From positions 1-15,632 of the forward strand of contig DATAEK010000331.1 in assembly GCA_036258055.1 (NCBI GenBank): DNA of 15,632 nt. Reading direction: 5' to 3'. This document shows positions 8,946-15,632 of the stretch, piece by piece; the first letter of the stretch is position 1, and each line of letters begins with the position of its first letter. This DNA is from DATAEK01 sp036258055. Its GTDB lineage: Bacteria; Acidobacteriota; Vicinamibacteria; Vicinamibacterales; 2-12-FULL-66-21. A program made the translations under genes and the position numbers. The notes under the pieces are model-generated. The model did no database searches. It was not told the DNA's origin and was given only the letters and a program-made list of their open reading frames with translations.

Positions 8946-8998
8946 CGCCTTCGCGCCGAAGGCGCTACGGCGCGTCCGCCGTAGCCTTGGCGAAGGCG
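8946..8998. repeat. GC-rich imperfect palindromic repeat in the 8885-9110 intergenic region
   Basis: The left arm 8946-8972 and right arm 8977-8998 pair imperfectly around a four-base spacer. Both ends carry CGCCTTCG/CGAAGGCG and both inner ends CTACGGCG/CGCCGTAG. The left arm also holds its own perfect 8-bp palindrome, CGCCTTCG-CGC-CGAAGGCG (8946-8964). Flanks on both sides (8909-8932 and 9000-9032) are rich in GCGAGCGAG-like units. Short open frames across it have repeat-like Arg/Ala/Ser composition and no credible start, so it appears noncoding. It looks like a dispersed structured repeat, but copies elsewhere cannot be tested here. Confidence 0.65.
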
Positions 8999-9042
8999 GA
9001 AGCGAGCCGGCGAAGCGGCGAGCGAGGGAGCGTGTCGGGGAG

Positions 9043-9065
9043 TCCGAGGGGCGAGGCCCCTCGGA
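9043..9065. repeat. Perfect 9-bp stem hairpin between convergent genes
   Basis: TCCGAGGGG (9043-9051), loop CGAGG, and CCCCTCGGA (9057-9065) form a perfect 9-bp GC-rich stem. No T tract follows on either strand, so it is not a standard intrinsic terminator. It may belong to the repeat cluster beginning near 8909, or act as a secondary transcription barrier or 3' end stabiliser for the isomerase gene ending at 8884. Confidence 0.55.
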
Positions 9066-9067
9066 TG

Positions 9068-9101
9068 AAAATGGGGCCCGAGAGCCACGCTCTCGAGCCC
9101 C
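9068..9101 (-). terminator. Intrinsic terminator of the TonB-dependent receptor gene
   Basis: Reading the minus strand, the receptor stop (9111-9113) is followed nine bases later by GGGGCTCGAGAGC, loop GTG, and GCTCTCGGGCCCC: a 13-bp stem with one mismatch (9073-9101). Next come A and TTTT (9068-9071). A strong GC stem, tight loop and short T run at the right distance make this a convincing rho-independent terminator, though the T run is short. Confidence 0.75.
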
Positions 9102-9110
9102 AGTCGTGGA

Positions 9111-12100
9111 CTAGAAGATAAACCTCGTCATGATCTGAATCGAGCGCGGCGGGGCGACCCCGCTGATCGACCCGAATCCGTTCCGATTGGCGAAGACCAC
9201 ATTCCCGTTCGCGTCATAGGGGAGGTTGGTGATCGCCGGCTGGCTCAAGCTCGCGAAGTTCGCGGTGTTATTGACGGTGATGTACTGCGTGTGGTTCAGC
9301 GCGTTGAACGCGTCGACGCGGAATTCGAACTGGCTCCGGCCGTAGATCGACACGCGCTTCGAAACCGACAGACTGAGGTTGTTGACCGGCGCGTTCCGGA
9401 CGAAGAAACGCGCGGACTCGGCGCCGTCGCTGTGGGGCTGCGGCGGGCCGAAGCAGGAAACGTTACCGAACTGACGATACGGGTCGCCACTGTAGCCGTT
9501 TCCCGGATCGCAGGTGAGCACGATGCGCGCGTTCGGATTGCCGTCCGTTCCGGTCAGGTTGGCAGCGCCAATCCCGGAAATATTGAAGTTGACGGCATAC
9601 GGCCGGCCGCTCAGCCATTGGTAGGCTCCGGAGAGCTGCCAGTCGTTGATCAGCGCGCCGAGCGCCTTGTTGTTCGTGAAGGATCGCAGCTGGTAAATCC
9701 CGTTGAGCAAGAAGTTGTGCGGACGGTCGTAGTTGACCAACGAGTAGTCGAGCCGTCTCGTTTCTTCCTTGCTCAGGTTCGGCGTGCCGTTCGCGTCATC
9801 TTGATTGTTGATGCCGAGCGCCTTGCTCCACACCCAGAAGCCGGAGAAACTGAAGCCATTGTCAAACCGCCGGCTCACCGACGTCTGCAGCGCGTGATAG
9901 TTCCCGTAGCCGCTGTAGTCCCACATGTTGATATTGCCGTAGCCCTTGTACGGCCGCAGGAAGTCGTTCGATAACGCCGTCGCCCCCGGGGTCGTGCTGG
10001 CGGCGCGGGTCGGATCCTGGTTCTGCGCGAGGAACGTCGCGCCGAACGGCACCGCGTTGATCTGCACTTTTCGGAGCTGGTCCGTCGACTTGGAGCCGAC
10101 GTACGCAATGTCGAGGATGATCCGGGCCGTCAGCTTGTGCTGGAAGCCGACGTTCCATTGCTGGACGCGCGGCGGCCTGAAGTCGAACGCCGACGGAGCC
10201 AGCGAGAGGGTCGGAACGGGATCGGTGCCGCCCGACGACACCGACTGCAGCGTGCCGAAATCCAACCTCGAGTTCAGCACGCCAGGGGCGTTCGAGATCA
10301 TGTCGAAGACCTGGTTGCCCTGCGGACGGTCGTAGAAGATTCCCCAGCCACCTCGAACGATCGTTCGACCTTCGCCACTGAGGTCGTACACCATGCCCAG
10401 GCGCGGGGAGACTCGGAAGGCGTTGCCGTCCTGCAGCTGATCGGTGATGCCCTGGCCGGCCTGGAAGGCACCGTTGAACCGGTTCGATCCGGATACCAAC
10501 CGCCCGATGAAGGGCCCCGCCACCGTGTTCGCCGTTGTCGGCACAACACCCTGGGCGATGAGCTTCGGATCCATGCCGCGACGGTCACCGCCGGAGCACG
10601 GATACACGTTGTTGACGCACACCGGGAAGTACAGCGTCGCGGCGGCGCTCGCGTTGAACTGATCCGGCAAGAAGTTCGAGGCCTGCAGGGTCGTGTCCCA
10701 CTGCGGCGTGAGGTAGTAGAAGCGGACGCCGTAGTCGAGCGTCAGCCGCCGGTTCGGCTTCCAGTTATCCTGTGCGTACCACTCGATGTTCTTGTAGTTC
10801 CATTCGGGTATGGCGTACTTGTTGGCCTGCTGGTAGAAGTTGAAGATGCCTGTGGCCGCGTTCGCGTAGCTGAAGCCGGTATCGAACGGGTTGTTGGTGT
10901 TGTCGGTGAAGTCGATCTGGCTGTTGAAGCTCGCGAAGATGCTCTGCGGCTTGTAGCTATGCTGGAAGTAGAAGCCGGCCTTCGACGCGTGCGAGCCCCA
11001 CACCTTCGTCAGGTTGGCGAGGACGTCGTGCGTGATGTTCTCGTTGGTGAACGGCCCGCGATCGGTCTGGTACTGGCCGGCGTTGTTCGTGCGGCCGCCA
11101 CGGAAGACGAACCACGGCACGTAGTCCCCCTGCGCGGCGTCCGGGAACAACAACGGCAGCGCGGACACGCCGGCGTTCGCACGGCGGAGCGGGTCCAGCT
11201 GCAGGTCGTAATTCAGCGAGTTCGACGCTCGGCCCCAGCTCAACTCGAGCGACGTCGAGGAGTTCAAGATGCCGGTCGCGGAGAGCATGTAGTTATTGCC
11301 GGGGTGGATGAACATCGTCGGCGTGGGGAGCTGGTCGCTACCGTTGCCTGCCCACGTCGTCCCGTAGGCCTGCAGGATCTTTTCGTTGTCGTGCATGTAG
11401 CGGCCGGTGATCCGCCAGCTGTCGGTCATCTGGAAGTCCATGCGCAGCATCTCTTCACGGCGCTTCGGCTCGTTGGCAGCCTGGCTCACGAAGTTGAGGC
11501 CGAGGCCGCCGGAGAAGTTCGGGGTCGGGTAGATGTTCAGTGCCGCGACGCCGGGCGCGTAGATCCGGCTCGCCGGAATCCGCCCGATGACGCCGCCGTC
11601 CTGGAAGCAGCCGCTGGTGTCGGCCGCGCTGCACGGGAGGTTCGTCGAGGCGTCCCGGATGTACGGAAACGGATTGCCGCTGCTGTCCACGCTCTGCGAA
11701 AAGTCACCACGTCGCTCGAGCAACGTCGGCACGCGCGTCTGACGGATATTCGCAGCCTCGAGGCGACGCTGATATTCCTGGCTGAAGAAGAAGAACAGTC
11801 GCTTCTTGTCGGTATTGAAGCCGGGGAAGGAGACCGGTCCGCCGATCGTGTACCCCGAGTCGTTCCGCTTGGTCTCGGGCTTCGCGATCCCCTCGCGGTT
11901 GTTCAGCCAGGTGTTGGCGTCCCAGTCCGAGCGGCGGCCGTACCAGTAGCCCGACCCGCGGAACTGCTGGCTCCCGCTCTTGGTGACGACCTGCAGCTGG
12001 CCGCCGACCGCGCGACCGTACTCGGCCTGATATGAGTTGGTCAGGATTTTGAACTCGGCGATCGCGTCGACGTTCGTCGTCGCCATGTTGCCGCCGTTGT

Positions 12101-12734
12101 CGCCGGTGTCGATGTTGGAGACGCCGTCGATCGTCATGTTGTTCGAGTTGGGCCGCTGGCCGTTGACCGTGAAGTTGCTGACCTGGGTCAGCTCCCGCTG
12201 GTCCGGATTCTGCGACAGCACGCCGGGAGCAAGCTGAGCGAGGTTGAAGAGCATGCGGCCGTTGGCACCCATGTGCTTCAGGTCTTCACTCTCGAGCGTG
12301 AACCCTCGCTCGCCGCTCGCGGACTGCACCTCGCTGACGCGGCTCGTGACGCTCACTTCCTCGGTCATGTTGCCGACCTCGAGCGTGATTGCGCCTGCCG
12401 TAAACTTGTCGTTCGCGTTCACGACGAGGGTGGTCCGCTCGAGGGTCTTGAAGCCCTGAAGCGTAACCTTTAGTGAGTAGGTATCGGGACGGACGATGGG
12501 GAATACGTACCGTCCGTGTTCGTCAGTGACCGCCGTCAGGACGTTGCCCTGAGCGTGGCTGGTCAAGGTGACCGTGGCGCCCGGGATCACGGCACCTGTT
12601 GAATCCTGGACCGACCCCGAGACCGATGCGCTCGTGGTCTGCGCTCGTAGAATCGCCGAATGACCCACGAGTAGAAGGAATACAAGGGCAACTGACAGAC
12701 TTCTCCCCGCTCCGAACCTTCGCCACAGGGACAT
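9111..12734 (-). CDS. TonB-dependent receptor with N-terminal carboxypeptidase-regulatory-like domain (Oar-like)
   Basis: This is an outer-membrane beta-barrel importer energised by TonB; the substrate is unknown, with oligosaccharides or peptides possible. The ATG at 12734 gives 1207 residues and is chosen because AGGAGG lies five bases upstream and a Sec signal peptide follows at once (MSLWRRFGAGRSLSVALVFL, cleaved near LRAQ, residue 32). In-frame upstream codons to 12800 would add 22 charged residues before the signal and are unlikely. Domains: carboxypeptidase-regulatory-like beta sandwich (about 36-118, with GAVIPGATVTL and GFKTLE), plug (about 135-255, with FTVNGQRPNSNNMTIDGV and YGRAVGGQLQVVTKSG), then a long barrel ending in aromatic FIF. 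No clear TonB box was found. Six cysteines occur as three short-range pairs. Such very long receptors are typical of Acidobacteriota. Confidence 0.95.
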   Translation of the reverse strand: MSLWRRFGAGRSLSVALVFLLLVGHSAILRAQTTSASVSGSVQDSTGAVIPGATVTLTSHAQGNVLTAVTDEHGRYVFPIVRPDTYSLKVTLQGFKTLERTTLVVNANDKFTAGAITLEVGNMTEEVSVTSRVSEVQSASGERGFTLESEDLKHMGANGRMLFNLAQLAPGVLSQNPDQRELTQVSNFTVNGQRPNSNNMTIDGVSNIDTGDNGGNMATTNVDAIAEFKILTNSYQAEYGRAVGGQLQVVTKSGSQQFRGSGYWYGRRSDWDANTWLNNREGIAKPETKRNDSGYTIGGPVSFPGFNTDKKRLFFFFSQEYQRRLEAANIRQTRVPTLLERRGDFSQSVDSSGNPFPYIRDASTNLPCSAADTSGCFQDGGVIGRIPASRIYAPGVAALNIYPTPNFSGGLGLNFVSQAANEPKRREEMLRMDFQMTDSWRITGRYMHDNEKILQAYGTTWAGNGSDQLPTPTMFIHPGNNYMLSATGILNSSTSLELSWGRASNSLNYDLQLDPLRRANAGVSALPLLFPDAAQGDYVPWFVFRGGRTNNAGQYQTDRGPFTNENITHDVLANLTKVWGSHASKAGFYFQHSYKPQSIFASFNSQIDFTDNTNNPFDTGFSYANAATGIFNFYQQANKYAIPEWNYKNIEWYAQDNWKPNRRLTLDYGVRFYYLTPQWDTTLQASNFLPDQFNASAAATLYFPVCVNNVYPCSGGDRRGMDPKLIAQGVVPTTANTVAGPFIGRLVSGSNRFNGAFQAGQGITDQLQDGNAFRVSPRLGMVYDLSGEGRTIVRGGWGIFYDRPQGNQVFDMISNAPGVLNSRLDFGTLQSVSSGGTDPVPTLSLAPSAFDFRPPRVQQWNVGFQHKLTARIILDIAYVGSKSTDQLRKVQINAVPFGATFLAQNQDPTRAASTTPGATALSNDFLRPYKGYGNINMWDYSGYGNYHALQTSVSRRFDNGFSFSGFWVWSKALGINNQDDANGTPNLSKEETRRLDYSLVNYDRPHNFLLNGIYQLRSFTNNKALGALINDWQLSGAYQWLSGRPYAVNFNISGIGAANLTGTDGNPNARIVLTCDPGNGYSGDPYRQFGNVSCFGPPQPHSDGAESARFFVRNAPVNNLSLSVSKRVSIYGRSQFEFRVDAFNALNHTQYITVNNTANFASLSQPAITNLPYDANGNVVFANRNGFGSISGVAPPRSIQIMTRFIF

Positions 12735-12739
12735 AGGCT

Positions 12740-12745
12740 CCTCCT
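12740..12745 (-). promoter_or_regulatory. Strong Shine-Dalgarno (AGGAGG) fixing the receptor start
   Basis: On the minus strand AGGAGG sits five bases before the ATG at 12734. It is the only perfect Shine-Dalgarno seen before any gene in the window and decides between this start and an open frame extending to 12800. Confidence 0.85.
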
Positions 12746-12787
12746 CGAATCCATCATCCCTAGCCACGGAAAGCCCGACTTCGCGCC

Positions 12788-12827
12788 GCCTTACGAACAA
12801 TCTGTACGAGTCTCGAACAGCCTTACG
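12788..12827. repeat. Paired short direct repeats upstream of the receptor gene
   Basis: GCCTTACG occurs at 12788-12795 and 12820-12827, and CGAACA at 12794-12799 and 12814-12819; between them is the small palindrome CGAG-T-CTCG (12807-12815). The cluster lies 54-93 bases upstream of the receptor ATG in the 117-base gap after the CRTAC1-like gene. It could be an operator or promoter region. No convincing -35/-10 pair was found; TTCACG with TACAGA (minus strand, 19-base spacing) is weak. Confidence 0.35.
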
Positions 12828-12851
12828 TGAATCGGGGAGGTGTATGCCGAG

Positions 12852-15632
12852 TTAGTGACGAAAGTCAAGAAAAATGAGTTTATCCCTGAATTCCCGCAGT
12901 AGGTCCCTGGCAGTCGGATGCTGAGGATTCCTCTGCAAAAGCCGCTCGAGCGTGCTCACCGCCTCCCGTGTGCGCCCGCCGGAGTGGTAGATCTTGGCCA
13001 GCGTGATGTAGCCGGCCTCGTACTCCGGCGTCCGCTTCAGCAACCCCTCGAGGAGCGCGACCGCTGCCTCGGACTGCCCCTTCCTGACCAGGACCAGCGC
13101 TAGGTTGTTGGTCGCTTCCCCGTAGTCCGCACGCCGGCTCACGGCATCCCGGAAGTACAGCTCGGCGTGCTCCATGTCCCCGGCACGGCCGAACAACAGG
13201 CCGAGATTGTTCAAGGCCTCCGGGAAATCTGGCTGCAGCGCGAGCGCCTTCTCGTACAGCGCGCGCGATTCCTCATCGTGGCCGCTGAGCAGCAGCGCAT
13301 AGCCAAGGTTGTTCAGCGCGTCGGGATAGTCGGGCATCGACGCCAGAGCCGCACGGAACCGGCCGATCGCCGCGTTGAGATCCCCAGCCTGGGCGAGGAG
13401 CGCGCCGAGATCGTTGTTGGCCTCGGCCAGGTCAGGCTGGAGGGCGAGCGCCCGCTCGAACGCCGCCCGGGCGCGCCCTGTTTGACCGGTTCGGGTCAGC
13501 AGCGTGCCGAGGCGATAGAGCGTAGACGCGCCCGGGCTTGCTTGCGCGGCGCGATCGAACGCGACGATCGCGGCGGCCTCGAGCCCTTGGTCGAGCAGCT
13601 CGCGCCCGTACGGCAAGTAGTTTCGAAGCGACAGTCCGGAGTAGAACGTGCCTGGAAACGGCACGGCTCGAGCGAGCCGATCCGCGGGCGTCGCGTCGAT
13701 CGCGCTCGCGTCCTTTACGATGCGCGCGACATCCACGCCATCCCGATAAACCCGCACCACGTTCCCGGCTGCGTCGAGCAGCAGGCACGTAGGCAGGCGC
13801 AGGTCCTGCCGGTTCATGAACAGGTGCCGGTTGAGGATCGCGTAACTCAGGCCGACGTCACGAGTCGCGACGGCAATGGGGACGACCGAGGACGCAACGT
13901 TGCGCAGTGCCCCCGGATCCTTCGGCGGCTCGACGGCAATGGCGATCGCGCCCACGCCGGCCTGTGACAGCCTCGGACCGCCACGACCGAGGGCGTCGAG
14001 CGCAGCGCGGGCGGCGGGGACACCGAACGACCACAGCAGGACGACCGCCGGCTTGCCTTTCAGCGACGCGAGTGAGCGTGCCGTGCCGGAGACGTCCTCG
14101 AGCGAGAAGTCCGGCGCCGGGAACGGTTCGTACAGCCAGGTATCGCCGGGAGCGGAACCCGGCGGCGGGACGGACGCCGTCGTCTTCCCCGAAGATGCCG
14201 GCGCGAAGGGCTCCGTCCGGAGATCGCTGCCTTCGACGACATGGACCCGAGAGTCGAGTGGGACATCGGTGAAGGCCTGCGTCGCTCCGGATGGCCAGAC
14301 GACGGTCAGCTTCACGATGCGCTCGCTCGGACCGAGGCCGATCACCAGTTCCTTCGAATGCTGCGAGAGGAATCCCGAGCCGGCCTGCACGATCTTCGTC
14401 CGGTGTAGACGATCCGTTTCGACGATCACACGCGCGCCGATGGCGTCGCGGTTGCTCTTCGTCCCGGTGAGACGCACCGCGATCGACCGCGCGCGTCCCC
14501 CTTCGGGCAGAAGACTCGCAAAGTCGTTCTGGAAGATCCGCAGCTGCGGCGCCTGCCGCGCGGCCATGACGACGAGGTCCTGATCGCCGTCGCGATCGAG
14601 GTCGACGAGCGCGAACGATCGTCCGTCCTGATCGAGGTCGAGGCCGAGCGTGCCCGAAATCTCGTCGAAGCCGCCGTGCCCGTCATTGCGCAGGAACACG
14701 TTGCGTTGCCGGCTGGCGATCGAGCCGTGAATCAGCAGCTGGTTGATCGCGCGCCACGCATCGTCGTACGGGGTGCCCGGCATGCGCGTGCGCGGCGAGT
14801 GCGCAACGACCTGCCGCCAGAAGAATCCCTCGAGGTCCCCGCCCGGCGCCTCGTCCCGGCGCGTGAGCATGCCGTTGACGACGTAGAGGTCGTCCCAGCC
14901 GTCGTTGTCGAAGTCGAGCGCATCCGACGACCAGGCCCAACGCCCCATCTCGGCGTGTGCCGCGATCGTCCGGTCTTCGAAACGTCCGCCGCCCAGATTG
15001 CGGAACAGCGAGTTGCCGCGTACGTGCCGCCGGTACAGCGCGTGGACCTCCGGCGTCTCGTCGGTCTTGAACGAAGGGGCGGCGGTCACGCGCTGGCCGG
15101 CCGCACTCCACATGTTGCCGACATAGATGTCGAGGTGGCCGTCGTTGTCGTAGTCGAAGAACGTGGCGCTCATCCCCGCGCCGTGATCGAGCACGCCTGC
15201 CGCCGCGGCCGCGTCCTCGAATGTCACCTTGCCGTTGCGGCGCCCGAGGTTGTGGTAGAGGTTTTTAGTACCGAAGTCGTTCGCGACCAGCAGGTCCGGC
15301 CAGCCGTCCTCGTCGTAGTCGGCCCACGCCGCAGCGAAGTGGTAATGGTCGTTGCCGGCATCGAGACCACTTTCGTCGGTTGCGTCCACGAAGCGGCCGT
15401 GGCCGTCGTTCCGAAACAGCACGCCGGGTGGCCCGTTACGCGCGTCGTAGTAAGGCGCCGGCGTGCCGGCCTTGTCTTCGCCGGCCCCGAAGAAGTACGA
15501 GTACACGCAGAGGTACAAATCGAGATAGCCGTCGCGGTCGTAATCCGCCATCGAGATCGACGTCACCACGCCCTGGAGCGGCCGCGCGAACTTGAACGCG
15601 TCGGGGACCGGAGTGAAGCGTCCCTTGCCGTC
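12852..15632 (-). CDS. CRTAC1-like FG-GAP/ASPIC-UnbV protein with degenerate thioredoxin-like domain and TPR repeats, cut by right edge
   Basis: The frame stays open to base 15632, so the N-terminus is missing; 926 residues are visible. The GTG at 15569 lies inside a repeat unit and is not a real start. At least five FG-GAP/VCBS calcium-loop motifs of form DxDxDGxxD start at visible residues 30, 105, 160, 240 and 344, as in beta-propeller proteins. An ASPIC/UnbV domain follows (about 395-468, with GARVIVET, QHSKELVIGLG and VVWPSGATQ). Residues about 504-640 resemble a redoxin/thioredoxin domain (PAPDFSLEDVSG), but the CxxC site is replaced: WSFGVPAAR, with Val and Ala in the cysteine positions. 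Six or seven TPR units (about 670-910, NNLGYALL, NNLGLLFG) end the protein. It is probably exported and a protein-protein platform; no enzymatic role can be assigned. It lies upstream of the receptor in the same direction, 117 bases apart. Confidence 0.9.
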   Translation of the reverse strand, partial: DGKGRFTPVPDAFKFARPLQGVVTSISMADYDRDGYLDLYLCVYSYFFGAGEDKAGTPAPYYDARNGPPGVLFRNDGHGRFVDATDESGLDAGNDHYHFAAAWADYDEDGWPDLLVANDFGTKNLYHNLGRRNGKVTFEDAAAAAGVLDHGAGMSATFFDYDNDGHLDIYVGNMWSAAGQRVTAAPSFKTDETPEVHALYRRHVRGNSLFRNLGGGRFEDRTIAAHAEMGRWAWSSDALDFDNDGWDDLYVVNGMLTRRDEAPGGDLEGFFWRQVVAHSPRTRMPGTPYDDAWRAINQLLIHGSIASRQRNVFLRNDGHGGFDEISGTLGLDLDQDGRSFALVDLDRDGDQDLVVMAARQAPQLRIFQNDFASLLPEGGRARSIAVRLTGTKSNRDAIGARVIVETDRLHRTKIVQAGSGFLSQHSKELVIGLGPSERIVKLTVVWPSGATQAFTDVPLDSRVHVVEGSDLRTEPFAPASSGKTTASVPPPGSAPGDTWLYEPFPAPDFSLEDVSGTARSLASLKGKPAVVLLWSFGVPAARAALDALGRGGPRLSQAGVGAIAIAVEPPKDPGALRNVASSVVPIAVATRDVGLSYAILNRHLFMNRQDLRLPTCLLLDAAGNVVRVYRDGVDVARIVKDASAIDATPADRLARAVPFPGTFYSGLSLRNYLPYGRELLDQGLEAAAIVAFDRAAQASPGASTLYRLGTLLTRTGQTGRARAAFERALALQPDLAEANNDLGALLAQAGDLNAAIGRFRAALASMPDYPDALNNLGYALLLSGHDEESRALYEKALALQPDFPEALNNLGLLFGRAGDMEHAELYFRDAVSRRADYGEATNNLALVLVRKGQSEAAVALLEGLLKRTPEYEAGYITLAKIYHSGGRTREAVSTLERLLQRNPQHPTARDLLREFRDKLIFLDFRH

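Noticed and set aside
8905..9065. Possible CRISPR array
   Set aside because: The repeats are inverted, unequal and without regular unique spacers; there are no cas genes.
7853..9088. Minus-strand open frame (411 codons) opposite the second isomerase and running into the intergenic repeat
   Set aside because: It is a shadow of a gene with recognisable metal-site motifs; its N-terminal part is translated palindromic repeat.
8885..9121. Small plus-strand open frame (78 codons) after the second isomerase
   Set aside because: It begins at the isomerase stop, is composed of the palindromic repeats and terminator, and has no family resemblance.
10137..12035. Plus-strand open frame (632 codons) inside the receptor gene
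   Set aside because: It is antisense to clear barrel sequence, with Arg/Val/Glu-rich shadow composition and no domain.
12735..12800. N-terminal extension of the receptor to the frame start at 12800
   Set aside because: It would put 22 mostly charged residues before a clear signal peptide; the AGGAGG-spaced ATG at 12734 is better supported.

Overview
The window is a 15.6 kb piece of a GC-rich bacterial chromosome with seven protein-coding genes and no RNA genes. The gene set suggests Acidobacteriota, perhaps class Vicinamibacteria. The clues are a very large TonB-dependent receptor with an N-terminal carboxypeptidase-regulatory-like domain, a CRTAC1-type FG-GAP/ASPIC-UnbV/TPR protein, Tat-exported Gfo/Idh/MocA and sugar-isomerase-like proteins, and GC-rich palindromic intergenic repeats. 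This placement is inferred from gene content only.

Layout. (1) Bases 1-3939, plus strand: the 3' part of gltB (glutamate synthase large subunit, cut by the left edge) and complete gltD (small subunit). They overlap by 13 bases and form a nitrogen-assimilation operon. The last part of gltB contains an imperfect inverted repeat built from GTTCTC/GAGAAC units. (2) 3941-5536, minus: a secreted type-B carboxylesterase, meeting gltD tail to tail with one base between the stop codons. (3) 5652-8884: three Tat-signal proteins. These are a TIM-barrel sugar isomerase/epimerase (plus), a Gfo/Idh/MocA dehydrogenase (minus) and a second TIM-barrel isomerase (plus) that diverges from the dehydrogenase across only 17 bases. 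Two of the three have a perfect TATAAT so close to the ATG that their mRNAs should be leaderless or nearly so. (4) 8885-9110: a noncoding segment with three GC-rich hairpins, one of them a credible terminator for the receptor gene. (5) 9111-12734, minus: the TonB-dependent receptor, with a strong Shine-Dalgarno. (6) 12852-15632, minus: the CRTAC1-like protein, cut by the right edge, upstream of the receptor in the same direction.

Working together (inference): gltBD makes glutamate from glutamine and 2-oxoglutarate in the cytoplasm. The rest looks like an envelope module for carbohydrate or glycoside use: a receptor for outer-membrane import, an exported esterase that could remove acyl groups, and an exported dehydrogenase with two exported isomerase-fold enzymes that could process oxidised (keto-) sugars in the periplasm. 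This periplasmic redox/isomerase trio is the best candidate for an undescribed pathway. Other points of interest are the repeat embedded in gltB, the compact leaderless promoters, and a thioredoxin-like domain in the CRTAC1 protein that has lost both redox cysteines.
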